A stretch of 64,000 bases of DNA, taken from Piezodorus guildinii. Its lineage: Eukaryota > Arthropoda > Insecta > Hemiptera > Pentatomidae. Below the pieces are notes generated by a model. The model was not told the origin of the DNA. It did no database searches and saw only the letters and a list, made by a program, of their open reading frames with translations. A program made the translations under genes and the position numbers. This document shows positions 10,612 through 20,626 of this stretch, piece after piece. Within the stretch, counting starts at the first letter, position 1. Each line of letters opens with the position of its first letter. The stretch is taken from assembly GCA_023052935.1 (NCBI GenBank), contig CM041295.1, positions 21,886,880-21,950,879 on the forward strand. Reading direction: 5' to 3'.

Positions 10612-10800
10612 TAGAGTGAAAGTTTTATAATTCCAGTTTTCACGGGAAATACATGTATCAGGAAACCAAGAAAAAAAACAAAATAAAAAAACAAGTCCCG
10701 CAAAAAGATCTGTGTATGTGTGTGATCAAGCAAGAAAACGAAATTTCAAAATTTAGACAACTATTCGCCCAAGATGTTACACCGATGCTTTCAATATTGC
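10612..10800 (-). repeat. H-repeat fragment (3' part with short GT tract)
   Basis: Contains AATTCCAGTTTTCACGGGAAA, AAGTCCCGCAAAAAGATCTG, a short GTGTATGTGTGTG tract, and CAAGATGTTACACCGATG. All match the hairpin-proximal third of the H-repeat in minus orientation, with substantial decay. The open frame here is not a gene. Confidence 0.65.
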
Positions 10801-11280
10801 CAGCAAGTGCCAGTTTATACATTTTAAATGTATTTAAAAAAAAAAAGTCAGAAAAAATGAGTTGGGTTATTTATTGTTAATAGTTCTATTGTCATTGTTT
10901 ATATAAAATATTTTGGATTGTTCTGTTGTTGTTTTTATAATATACTTTTTTAAGGTAGGTTGACTTTTCATTTTTATTTTTAATAGACAAATATATTTTA
11001 TTGAATTGAATAGAAATTTAGATATAGACTATTATATTTATAACAGTAATGTTTATTGTTAAATTTTGTTTTTAATAGGTTGGGCTTTGGCCGCCAGGGC
11101 TGGAGAGGAGGTGGCTTGGAGGTTGGAGTTGCCCTGCAGTTAGGCCTGATTGGTGAGCCCCGGGGTGTTATATAGGTCAATAATTGTTTGTTTTACGGGG
11201 GATCGAAACTATAATAAACAAAAATAGTAAGAAGAAATATTTTTTATAGACCTAACACCCGATAAATTAAAAAAAATAAT

Positions 11281-11410
11281 CTATAACACTACACCCCATG
11301 GAGGGTTGTAACCATCGTCTCATAGATTGACCACACTCAGGGGAGAAGGGTGTGGGTTCAAATTTGTCCTGGTCTATTATTCAGGGCGCCTCGTTATTTT
11401 TTAATGTAAA
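11281..11410 (+). repeat. Possible SINE-like tRNA-related fragment
   Basis: CACTACACCCCATGGAGGG resembles the 3' end of SINE-2 (compare 3680-3700), and GTGTGGGTTCAAATTTGTCC nearby resembles a B-box. The order does not match the intact SINE-2, so it may be two overlapping relics. Confidence 0.3.
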
Positions 11411-11469
11411 TAACGAAAACATTAAAATTAAACTTTAAAATAAAATCAGTCATTATTTTAGGTTACAAA

Positions 11470-11471
<2 letters not shown>

Positions 11472-11529
<58 letters not shown>
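11472..11529. repeat. (TA)n microsatellite
   Basis: Uninterrupted TA dinucleotides, about 28 units, preceded by an A run. Confidence 0.97.
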
Positions 11530-11533
<4 letters not shown>

Positions 11534-11544
11534 TAAATATAACG

Positions 11545-11722
11545 GTGCTATTAATATTACAACCGTAACAGGGTCTAGGCTTTTTCCCCAATTTGGGTAC
11601 CCACTATAAACAGGCTGGGTCTATCCCAGAAGGGGCTCCATACCTCAGCTGAAATAACAAATTAAATAATAAATTTATAATTATTTATATATAGCTTTAT
11701 CTACTAGACTACGCCTCTCCTT
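11545..11722 (-). mobile_element. SINE-2 decayed copy
   Basis: TGGGTACCCACTATAAACAG, GGCTGGGTCTATCCCAGAAG and CTCAGCTGAAATAACA match 3815-3900 block for block. The right end, read on the minus strand, gives GTAGTCTAGTAGATAAAGC, an A-box-like head. The B-box region is deleted or eroded. Confidence 0.6.
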
Positions 11723-11724
11723 AT

Positions 11725-12531
11725 ATTTAGTAAATAATTATAATATAAAAAAGTCGATGAGTTGTATTGCTATATATGTAATATGACAGAGCTAAAGGAA
11801 GGTAAATTTAGTCCTTACAGGAGTGAGTATAAAAATTCCTCAATAGTCGAAGTGAGTGAGAGTTGGAGACTGAGAAAAAGGGGCTTTTCAACATTTCCGT
11901 TTGAGCAAACTGCAATCCGCCTAAGAGCCGCCCACTCAAGCTAATTAATTTTATGTTGATAGTTTAGCGTTAATCAAAGCAACTCCCACACGCTTTCTTC
12001 CTCGGAAAAGTGCTTTCCAGCACCTTAAAAGCGATTTGTTAGAGTTCTAGTATGTGCGGGTTGTTAATATTTAATTGCTTTGAGTTGAAACGAGAACTTT
12101 AGACCTCCAAATGGGAGTGGAAATATATAATTATATTTAAAAAGCTCTGTTTCTAGTTCATGAAATTATAGCGTAGATATTTATTTGCATTAGGTTTACT
12201 TTCTTCATTTTTTCAAATATATATATTAATTTATATATATCTTACCTAATTAATTGTTGTTAATTTTAGAATTTGACAGCAAGCTTTGTATGACTCTTTC
12301 TTAAAAAAAAAATAAAATAAAAATATTATATTAAATTATTGTTCACTATTTTATCCTATTACGTAAAAAAAAATTCAGAAACAGTTCTTTGTTGAGTAAT
12401 ATTACAATCAGTCCAATTTATGTAAAAATTAAAAAAAAAAAAATCAATATGGCTCTATGACGCCCAAAGCTACATTTGCGCCTTAATAAAGAAATATAAA
12501 GTATCGACCGTTTTTTGGAGTAACATACCTT
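11725..12531. other. No recognised feature
   Basis: Two short open frames (11762-11944 and nearby) have no motif. About 11870-12060 is less AT-rich than its surroundings and may be unique host sequence. It forms the target flank of the next LINE. Confidence 0.45.
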
Positions 12532-12554
12532 AATTATAGTAAGAAGATCAGCTG

Positions 12555-12737
12555 ATGCGCTCGATGATAACAGTCATACGTTACATCGTCTCTCAGATTT
12601 TTGCTTTTTTCAGTAGGAATTCGCTTGAATTCAGTCTGGAGAACATCACTAGACCTCAGGAATACTACGGCAGTGAATATTGGAGAAATTTCGGTAAGCA
12701 AAGTTATAATTTACTTTGTACAATCACGAAAAAGTGA
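12555..12737 (+). CDS. Upstream ORF in LINE-A1 5'UTR (60 codons), function unknown
   Basis: Starts 10 nt from the element's 5' end (MRSMITVIRY...) and stops before ORF1. An equivalent ORF in copy 2 starts at the same place (30616, minus strand) and continues further, so it is shared by both full-length copies. The differences include many amino-acid changes (P to L, E to K, F to I), so protein-level constraint is not evident. It could damp translation of ORF1 by scanning ribosomes, or simply be 5'UTR sequence without a stop. Confidence 0.25.
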   Translation: MRSMITVIRYIVSQIFAFFSRNSLEFSLENITRPQEYYGSEYWRNFGKQSYNLLCTITKK

Positions 12738-12865
12738 AAGGAGGGTCACTGATCAGCTGATTGCCGCTAGCTCGGCAAGCTCGGGCTTGCTTTTCGTTAA
12801 CTTATCTTTCTTTTATCTTTAATTCTTATCTCATTATTTATTTATTATTATTATTTTCTTAATCA

Positions 12866-14182
12866 ATGAGATATTTTCACCAAGTCATGTCCTCAAAGTC
12901 TGCAAGTAAAAGATCTAGATCTGCAGGTTCTAACTCGTCTCCTACAAAACAGAGACCCCGCCGTGAACAAAATAAAAAAATAATTCCACCAGCGACCGCG
13001 TCAGCTACCTCATTAGGATCTGAACCACAGCCCAGCACATCATCACAAGGAATAACTGATGAATCCCCGTTTTTTACACCGAATCCATTTGAGATCCTCC
13101 AAAATGAAAAAGAAACCATGGAATCTTCTCCTATACCCAGGGAACCACTACCTCCACCAATATTTGTTAAAAATATTAAAAATTTTAAACTGATGTGTGC
13201 GCATTTAAACAAAGTAACTGATCCTAATAGTTATTATTGTATAAGTAGAACCAATGATACTAAAATATCTCCGACTACTGCTGAAACCTACAGAAAGATT
13301 GTAAAATATCTGACTGAGACCAAAGCTGACTTTCATACTTATCAGCTGCGCCAGGAGAGAGCATTAAGGGTCGTAATCAGAAACCTACATTCCTCAACAC
13401 CCGTTGAAGCTATCAAAGAAGAACTGACAGAATTAGGATTCCAAGTGAGGCAAGTCACCAACGTTCTAAAAGATAAAAGTCCACTGCCTCTATTCTTTGT
13501 GGACTTGGAACCATCAGCAGGAGTCGAAAAAATCTATGACCTCAGTAGACTGTACTATACCCGTGTAAAAGTTGAAAAACCTTACACAAAGAGGGAAATA
13601 GTTCAGTGTCATAACTGTCAGGCATATGGTCATACCAAAAGTTATTGCCATCACATACCACGCTGTGTGAAATGCGGTGAACAGCATAAAACAGAAGAAT
13701 GTACAAGATCAAGATCTACACCCGCTGTATGTGCTCTGTGCCTCAAGGACCACCCGGCTAACTACAAGGGATGTGAAATCTACAAGAAACTCAGAACCAG
13801 ATACCAAAAACCTCAGGATCCGAATGAAACAGCTGTACCAACCAGAAGCAGAAGAGAACCATCTAAACTTGTAAATTCAAACGTATCATTTGCCCACTTG
13901 CTTGGAGGTGGAAACCAGAATCATGAAGTCGAGGCACTGCCGGAACAACTTTTTCCTCAACTTTCTCAATCTATTGTACAACAATCTATCCCTCAAAGTT
14001 TACCTAATCTTCAAAAAACTCCTCAACATCAAATTTCTCATATCCCTCCACCATCAAACGTCACAGATCTTACCAGTCTAATGACATCGTTCATCTCCGA
14101 AATCAAATCTCTTGTTATGCCGCTTATATCACTCCTTACAAATCTAGTATCCAATCTAATCCCTGCCTTGAAAAATCCTTAA
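12866..14182 (+). CDS. LINE-A1 ORF1: gag-like nucleic-acid-binding protein
   Basis: 438 residues, intact. The N-terminal about 90 residues are Ser/Pro/Thr- and basic-rich. A PRE_C2HC-like domain follows (about 165-245, with RVVIRNLHSSTP, LPLFFVDLEP and YDLSRLYYTRVKVEKP). Three zinc knuckles come next: C248-C251-H256-C261, C267-C270-H274-C279 and C289-C292-H296-C303. The tail is Gln/Pro-rich and ends hydrophobic (SLVMPLISLLTNLVSNLIP). Such proteins coat LINE RNA and act as chaperones in the RNP. I chose the first ATG; a second Met at residue 9 is possible. Its TAA stop is followed at once, in the same frame, by the ORF2 ATG. Confidence 0.92.
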   Translation: MRYFHQVMSSKSASKRSRSAGSNSSPTKQRPRREQNKKIIPPATASATSLGSEPQPSTSSQGITDESPFFTPNPFEILQNEKETMESSPIPREPLPPPIFVKNIKNFKLMCAHLNKVTDPNSYYCISRTNDTKISPTTAETYRKIVKYLTETKADFHTYQLRQERALRVVIRNLHSSTPVEAIKEELTELGFQVRQVTNVLKDKSPLPLFFVDLEPSAGVEKIYDLSRLYYTRVKVEKPYTKREIVQCHNCQAYGHTKSYCHHIPRCVKCGEQHKTEECTRSRSTPAVCALCLKDHPANYKGCEIYKKLRTRYQKPQDPNETAVPTRSRREPSKLVNSNVSFAHLLGGGNQNHEVEALPEQLFPQLSQSIVQQSIPQSLPNLQKTPQHQISHIPPPSNVTDLTSLMTSFISEIKSLVMPLISLLTNLVSNLIPALKNP

Positions 14183-16866
14183 ATGAATTCACCTAACTCC
14201 TTATCCATTCTCCTTTGGAATGCGAATGGTGTTAGAAATCATACTGACGAACTGACAGCGTTGTTGCAAGACAAAACAATCGATGTTGCACTTATAACTG
14301 AAACAAGACTAACGACTAAACAGTACTTCAAAATACCGCAATACATGACATACCGTACTGACCACCCAGACGGCAAAGCCCATGCCGGTTCTGCTATCAT
14401 TGTCCACCAATCCCTCTCTCATCATTTACTCCCACTTCCCACCTATGATTTCCTACAAGCCACAGCCATAGTAATCAAGACTTTTTCCTTTCCGGTAACC
14501 CTCACATCTGCATACTGTCCTCCTAAACATTCCATTTCCAATTCCGAATTTGTATCCTTCCTGGATTCCTTAGGAAATCGTTTCATTCTGGGTGCAGACT
14601 TAAACGCCAAGCATCAGCAGTGGGGTTCCAGAACCACGAACTCTCGGGACGAAATTTGCAGTCTGCACTCAACTCCCGAAATTTTAATATCCTGCCTCCT
14701 GACTCCCCTACCTACTGGCCAACCGATCCTAACCGCAATCCTGACATCCTCGACTTCTTTATCCACAGCGGATTAGGCTCCCTCAACTTTTCTGTAACTC
14801 GCCTTGATGAACTATCCTCAGACCATAGTCCACTGATCCTAAAAGTATCTCTCACTCCAATTCCAAAACCCATTCCACCATCATTCATCCGAGGCCCAGT
14901 CAACTGGAACCTTTTCCGCCAAATCCTGACCGATAATATTGACCTCAGAGTAACCCTCAAAACCCCAGATGACCTAGATAATTCCGTCTATTCCTTTACC
15001 ACCGCCATCCAACAAGCTGTCTGGACTGCCTCCTCTCCTAAACACCCCAATATAAATCCTCACCAAAATCATTTTCCACAACATATTATAGACCTCATCC
15101 ATACCAAACGCCGAGCAAGATCATTATGGCAGCGCACCCGACACCCAACAGATCGCCGCTCCTATAACTTCTATTGTAGACAATTGAAGAGGGAGTTGGC
15201 GACCTTCCGTTCCCAGTCCTTTAATTCCTACCTCTCCTCTCTGTCAGCTCGTGATAATTCCCTGTGGAATGTCACGAAAAAGATCCTAAAATACCATCAA
15301 GTTTCCCATCCTCTCCGACGTGGTGATGACTCCTGGGCTGCGTCTGATGAAGATAAAGCCGAGGAATTCGCCACACACCTCTCCAAAGTTTTCACTCCTC
15401 ACCCGGAATCCCACGCCAATCACACCGCAACAGTGCAAGACTTTCTTATGTCACCAATTCCACTTTCCCTACCTCCTAAAGCTATTAATCCCTCTGAGGT
15501 CAAATATCTTCTCCAAAAACTTACCCTCCGTAAATCTCCTGGATACGATCTCCTTACTCCCCAGATCCTCCGACAACTTCCGCAGAAAGCTATTATATTC
15601 CTTACTTATATTTACAACTGCATCCTACGCACCACCTATTTTCCTCTGTTATGGAAACATTCCACTATCATTCTTTTTCTAAAACCAGGCAAACCTTCCA
15701 ACAACACTTCATCCTACAGGCCTATTAGTCTACTCCCCATCCTCTCAAAAATCTTCGAAAGGCTTCTTCTTAAACGTATCCTACCCATATTAGAATCTCA
15801 AAATCTTCCTTCCCATCAGTTTGGATTCCGTCCTCAGCATTCCACAGTTCAACAGGGGCTCCGAGTTGTAGACCATATTTCCTCAGCTCTTGAATGCAAA
15901 GAGTATTGTTCTGGTGCGTTTCTGGACATTGCGCAAGCTTTTGACCGGGTATGGCACACTGGATTACTCTTCAAGCTGAAAACCCATTTACCCCAGTCTC
16001 TATACCTCATTCTCCGATCCTATCTCTCAAACCGTTCCTTCCGCGTTCGCTGTGGTGTAGAATTTTCTAACCTTTATCCCGTTGAGGCCGGTGTTCCTCA
16101 AGGCAGCGTCTTGGGACCCGTCCTCTACATCCTTTACACTGCTGATATTCCTACACATCCTAATACCTTTCTGGCAACTTTTGCAGACGACACCGCCATC
16201 CTATCATCCAGTTCCAATCCTGAAACAGCATCCTTAAACCTGCAAAGACACCTTTCTCTTATCGAAGACTGGTGCAATGCTTGGCGCATAAAGGTGAACG
16301 AAGCCAAATGCAAACACGTAACCTTCACTCTTCGACGAAATTCCTGTCCGCCAGTTTACTTCAATTCCATTCCAATTCCTCCTTCAGATACAGTCCGGTA
16401 TCTTGGCTTACTATTAGAGAAAAGATTGACTTGGAACCCACATACAAGACTTAAAAGACAAGAACTCAACCGACGATTCGGACAGTTATACCGACTACTC
16501 AACAGAAAATCTGAACTTACAGTTGACAACAAATTATTAATCTACAGGACAATACTGAAGCCCATCTGGACCTACGGACTTGAACTGTGGGGGACAGCTA
16601 AACGTACTAACATCAAACGCATTCAATCCTTTCAATCCAAAGTCCTCCGTACAATAGTAAATGCTCCTTATTATGTTTCCAACAATACCTTGCACCACGA
16701 CCTTAATGTTCCTTTTATTTCAGACCTGATTCCATCCAAATTTTCCAAATTCCACCAGAATCTCATTCATCATCCTAATCCTCTAGCTCAATCCCTATCC
16801 AGCCCCACCCATCCATACAACCCACCTAGAAGGTTGAAACGGCAGTGGCCTCGTGACCTCTTATAA
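14183..16866 (+). pseudogene. LINE-A1 ORF2: endonuclease-reverse transcriptase with one frameshift
   Basis: About 895 codons if read across one -1 shift near 14647-14652. N-terminal endonuclease/exonuclease/phosphatase domain: WNANGVRNH, TETRLTTKQ, YCPPKHSIS, ILGADLNAKHQQWGSR, then after the shift SSDHSPLIL. RT domain: SYRPISLLPILSKIF, HQFGFRPQHST, motif A GAFLDIAQAFDRVW, motif B GVPQGSVLGP, catalytic FADDTAIL (Asp codons at 16186 and 16189), YLGLLLEKRLTW. There is no RNase H. The first frame reads WGSRTTNSR then runs off to a stop at 14776; the second resumes at GRNLQSAL. A single missing base in a G run (CTCTCGGGAC) explains it and could be a base-calling error. Otherwise the protein would nick target DNA and prime reverse transcription there. 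Confidence 0.93.
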
Positions 16867-16875
16867 CATGTATAT

Positions 16876-16904
16876 TGGAGTTCTAGCATTGGCTAGATTC
16901 TCCA
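16876..16904 (+). promoter_or_regulatory. Conserved LINE 3'UTR hairpin, A1 form
   Basis: Begins 9 nt after the ORF2 stop. Outer arms TGGAG/CTCCA, inner arms CTAGC/GCTAG, loop ATTG, with a TT/ATT internal loop. All ten pairs are Watson-Crick. It covaries with the A2 and B versions. Confidence 0.78.
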
Positions 16905-17110
16905 CTCACGTGCTGTATGCTTGTGAATTGTATATAGGTATGAGTGACTATTGTATATATTTTTATTGATTTTATTTTGTATATATGTATATTTTATTAT
17001 TATTATTATATAAATTTATAGTTTTGTATATATCGTGTGAATGTAGTATGAATGTTGTACTTTATCACTATTAAAAATGTCCTGAATTGGACAGATTGTA
17101 ATATTGCTCA

Positions 17111-17150
<40 letters not shown>

Positions 17151-17244
17151 ATAGTAAGAAACATAGCAATAATAGTTATGGAAATTTCCTGTACAATAGC
17201 GCATATGCGGAGGTGTATGTGCCGGCGTAATATATTCACATTAA

Positions 17245-18425
17245 TAACAATTTTTTTTTTTTATTTAAAAGAAATTTACAACTGTATTATACAATAAAAT
17301 ACATTAAGTAAATGTGCTAATATATCACGTGGGGAGTCTGTGGCTGAGTGGCTAGCGCGCTAGCCTCTCATGCTACAGGTTCTGAGTTCGAATCCCAGTC
17401 CCGGCGGGGCTTTTATAAGGATAAAAAAAAAAATGTGGATTAACTCACAACCTCTCCCCCGGGTATGTGAGACCCGTCAGCCAAAGGGTGGCCACTCACA
17501 AAATTAGTCGTAGGGAGTGATGACCCTACACTAAAAATTGCATCATGAAACGTGAGTGTAAACTTGCAGGAGTTTACACCGCGAGGCCCAGGGCCTACAC
17601 GGCCTGTCGCGCCACTGGAAGAAGAAGAAGCTAATAGATCAAGTGGGCGTGATACAGGCATGTGAAGAAACTACCCAGTGGTAGAACTTCAAAGCTTATT
17701 CAGCTAAGTAGGTCTCGAGGCCATCATCTTTTCAGCCGCCTTGGAAGATGATCAGGAATAGGAGATGAGAGTTTGCGGACGAGTGGGTTGGAGTGGACGG
17801 GTAATTTGAAATAAAAGGAGGAATATCTAGTTCGGGATAGATCTGCTACTAATGGGATATTTAGGACTTTATGAATTATTTTGTTGGTAACAAAGTACGT
17901 GGCGTTTAGTATCTTTCGGAGAATTTTGGATTGCAAGGATTGATTGGTTTCGGGAAGAATTGGATGGTTTGGTGGATCCCCATAACTCAATCCCATATGT
18001 CCCATATGTAGGCCTAATGATGGTAATATAAATTAATTTTTTGTAGTATGTAGAAAGTTTTGATCGTTTGTCCAGTAAGTATTGTAGTAAGCGGTATCTA
18101 CGAGCTGTTTCTTGTCGTTTCAGTCTATGTGAGGATTCCATGTAAGATGTTTGTCTAGATGGAGTCCTAGGTACTGGATCTGTTCAACTGAGGTGAGTGG
18201 AATATTATTAAAGGAAATAGTGGGACAGGCGGACATAGGTTTTCGACGAAGGGTGAAGGTAATTTGATGGGATATAGTTGGGTTGATTTTAATTCGCTAC
18301 TTTTGACACCATTCTTCAATGGAAGAAATGTGAGACTGAAGGGTTTCGGAAGCAACAGATGGGTCATTATTTACGGATAACACACAAGTGTCATCTGCGT
18401 AGGTTGTGAGGACAGTACCAGGATG
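17245..18425 (-). pseudogene. LINE-B 3' fragment, split by a SINE
   Basis: The minus strand reads from TVLTTYADDTCVLS (RT catalytic box, near 18390-18420) through QIQYLGLHLDKHL-like and LKRQETARRYRLLQYLLDKR to RRLKR at the ORF end. The 3'UTR and a poly-A (seen as T run near 17251-17261) follow. Frames are broken at several points. The 3'UTR hairpin is at 17663-17691 with outer arms TGAAG/CTTCA and inner CTACC/GGTAG. The 3'UTR is interrupted by SINE-1 at 17331-17629. The left junction near 18425 is the 5' truncation point. Confidence 0.88.
17331..17629 (+). mobile_element. SINE-1 copy 1, tRNA-derived
   Basis: The tRNA-like head carries an A-box TGGCTGAGTGG (17341-17351) and a B-box AGTTCGAATCC (17385-17395), the internal pol III promoter elements. 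The body is about 200 bp, with CCCCCGGGTATGTGAGACCC and GAGTTTACACCGCGAGGCCC, ending GGCCTGTCGCGCCA and a (GAA)n tail rather than poly-A. The imperfect duplication GCTAATATATCACGT (17316-17330) / GCTAATAGATCAAGT (17630-17644) flanks it. It sits inside a LINE-B 3'UTR. It is nearly identical to 33091-33382. Transposition would need a partner LINE, not identified. Confidence 0.88.
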
Positions 18426-18950
18426 GATTGACATTAATAACAATAAAATTAAGAAATAAGATAATGGTTTATACATTATGAACAATTTTAAAGTAATATA
18501 ATAGTAAATAGAATAATATAGAATAGAAAAAGAAATGACTTTATTCTGGGACTTAGTCCCTTAAGATAAGTGTTACAAATAAAGATAACATATCTGACCA
18601 GAATAGACAAAATGATTTAATTATTTAAATAGAAATTAGAAAAAAATAGAATAATAATTAAAAACTAAATAAATAAGTACAAGAATGGAATGACAGGTTT
18701 AAAACAACTAATTTTGAAAAAAAAAAAAAATGGATATTCCGTCATTATTATGATTGAGTACTTTCAATCAAAAATCTAATTTAAATTTTAAAAATCAACA
18801 AGTGTCTGTTTAGAATAATAGGTTTTGGAAAAGAAAATATTTGTATGTTGATAGGGAAGAAGCATGACGTGTATTGGAAGGAATGGAATTCTAGAATACA
18901 GTGGAATGGGCTTGAAAACATCCACCGAAGGCTTTAGTTCTGTGGGATGG
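18426..18950. other. AT-rich spacer with a LINE-type 3' end motif
   Basis: The only recognisable item is TTTATTCTGGGACTTAGTCCC at about 18540-18560. On the minus strand it gives the GGGAC...GTCCC stem and AATAAA 3' end shared with 51617-51650 and 61712-61740. The rest is AT-rich and unassigned. Confidence 0.45.
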
Positions 18951-18954
18951 GGTA

Positions 18955-19095
18955 TAAAGATCGGACACACACACACACACACACACACAGACGTTTTGGT
19001 ACTAAAACGTTTATATCCGTTGAAAACTGGATTCGAATCTTCACGATCGCAATATACCATAGCTTTCCCTACAGATTTCATATATAGGTAAGTAA
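18955..19095 (+). repeat. H-repeat 3' fragment with (CA)n
   Basis: A (CA)n tract at about 18965-18989 is followed by CGTTGAAAACTGGATTCGAA, TTCACGATCGCAATA, CTTTCCCT and a decayed TATATAGGTAAGT terminus. These match the H-repeat 3' end in plus orientation. Confidence 0.7.
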
Positions 19096-19099
19096 AAAT

Positions 19100-19675
19100 T
19101 ATAAGAAACAAATTGAGAAGTTGTTGAATATTTAATAATTAATTAATTTATCACATCGTTGATATATGTAGAGCTCTCCTTGTCATCAGGTATCATGAGT
19201 CGAATTGCAATTTCCAATTATGTGGCATATGTTTCCTTTTCCAGTGGCTGGATTTCGTCCTACAGCCAGTTTGAAAGTTGGGACTCAGCACCTGAGGTCC
19301 TTTTTAATGATTTTGGATTTCCTATCTTCTATCGAAGTCCAAGCACGTTTCCAGTCACTTAACGTCTTTATATTTATTGGTCGAAAGAAAATTTAATGGA
19401 AATACATAAGAGGGTATTATTTATTCCAGTGAATGGGCTTTTTCTCCTGCTTCATTTACAATCTTCCTCTTTTCATGGAACACCTGTATTTCTTTAAACA
19501 CCTCCCCACCCCTCCCCTATATTTGTGATACATTTTTTTTTTTCATTATATTAAATTGGCCGAATTGTTTAAGGATCAAAATAGCTTTGCACATTTATTT
19601 TGAAATTTTCGCACAAATTGAGGTTTTTATGAAAAAATTGAACAAGTGCGATCTTATTCTTAAGCCACTTATTAC
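19100..19675. other. No recognised feature
   Basis: Two overlapping short frames (19159-19396) show no family motif. The flank holds T-rich and C-rich tracts only. Confidence 0.4.
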
Positions 19676-19677
19676 CA

Positions 19678-20160
19678 GAACCTCATTCATCATCCTAATC
19701 CTCTAGCACAATCCCTATCCAGCTCCACTCATCCATACAACCCACCTAGAAGGTTGAAACGGCAGTAGCCCCGAAATGTTTTGTAAATACATATGCTGGA
19801 GTTCTGACACTGGTCAGATTCTCCTCTCATGTGCGGTGTGATTGTGCTGTGGCGCCCTCAGCTTCCGCTGGCTCTCACCAGTGATGTGGCTGAGAGGGAT
19901 GTGCTGGGATCCTTTGGGCTCTGCTTGTCCTTCTACAAGTGGAGGGACAAGCCCCGTCCGGGGTTCCCTAGCTGATTGTAAATATTGTACATAGATATGG
20001 ATATGATATGTTTGGTTTATTTATTTTGACTTCATTTTATGTAATTTGACTTTCCTTTTGTTTATATTGTAAATATTGTATGAATGTGATCCTATTATCC
20101 TATTATTATTGTCTATTATGACAAATTGTAATACATACGAAAAAAATAAAGTAAAAAATA
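19678..20160 (+). pseudogene. LINE-A2 3' end fragment
   Basis: Begins in the last codons of ORF2 (NLIHHPNPLAQSLSS, then RRLKRQ and a stop in place of Trp). It runs through the A2-type 3'UTR to an A-rich end. The conserved hairpin lies at 19797-19824 with CTGAC/GTCAG inner arms. The second A2 hairpin is at 19923-19952. Flanks CCACTTATTA and CCATTTATTA may be a worn target-site duplication. Confidence 0.85.
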
Positions 20161-20626
20161 CCATTTATTAACTATTAACATAAACGTTTTCATTATCGAG
20201 TTACGACAGAAGTGTGTAGGGCGATCATTGAATTATATTGTGCATGTATTTGATAGTTTTTAAAGATATTCAAATTAGATTACAAACTAATCTTTCCATC
20301 ATAAGTCAATTTTAAGTATAATGTAACGATGACCAATCAGGAATCATTAACTTTTCTAAAATCTTTTCCAATTTCCAACGGTATATTATGAGTTTATATT
20401 ACTACTAATTTTAAAGGAATAATTTTTTGATGACTTAATTACAGAAGATTTATTTTTTCCTACTAAAAAAAGCTAAATTGCAATATATTTTACTTATGAA
20501 CCTCCAGAAAATAATGTCATATTTTCAAATAAAATAGCGTCTTACAAAGACATATGCGTAAACAATGAAATTTTAAAGAACCCTAAAGCAAAGATGCTAG
20601 GAATAGTTCAAGTAAGGAGAATTTTT
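20161..20626. other. No recognised feature
   Basis: AT-rich sequence between a LINE tail and a mariner. No motif or repeat recognised. Confidence 0.45.

Larger units (their letters stand above)
12546..17146 (+). mobile_element. LINE-A1 copy 1, full-length Jockey-type retrotransposon
   Basis: A complete element with a 320-bp 5'UTR, ORF1, ORF2, a 280-bp 3'UTR and an A tract of about 34 nt. The 14-bp AATTATAGTAAGAA flanks it exactly (12532-12545 and 17147-17160), so both ends are fixed. The 5' end GATCAGCTGATGCGCTCG matches that of copy 2 (GAACAGCTGATGCGCTCG), indicating a true family 5' terminus. ORF2 lacks RNase H, as in the Jockey clade. The only coding lesion found is one frameshift in ORF2. 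Unmutated duplications suggest recent arrival. Confidence 0.95.

Noticed and set aside
14640..14660. Programmed -1 frameshift in LINE-A ORF2
   Set aside because: The two copies shift at different bases, there is no slippery heptamer, and the related LINE-B has a continuous ORF. Single-base loss or sequencing error is simpler.
17331..17405. tRNA gene
   Set aside because: A and B boxes are present, but the anticodon stem does not fold well, no acceptor stem is evident, and a SINE body follows. Same reasoning for 33091 and 47530.
18864..19111. Overlapping short ORFs around a CA tract
   Set aside because: They lie in an H-repeat fragment and microsatellite, and no domain is recognisable.
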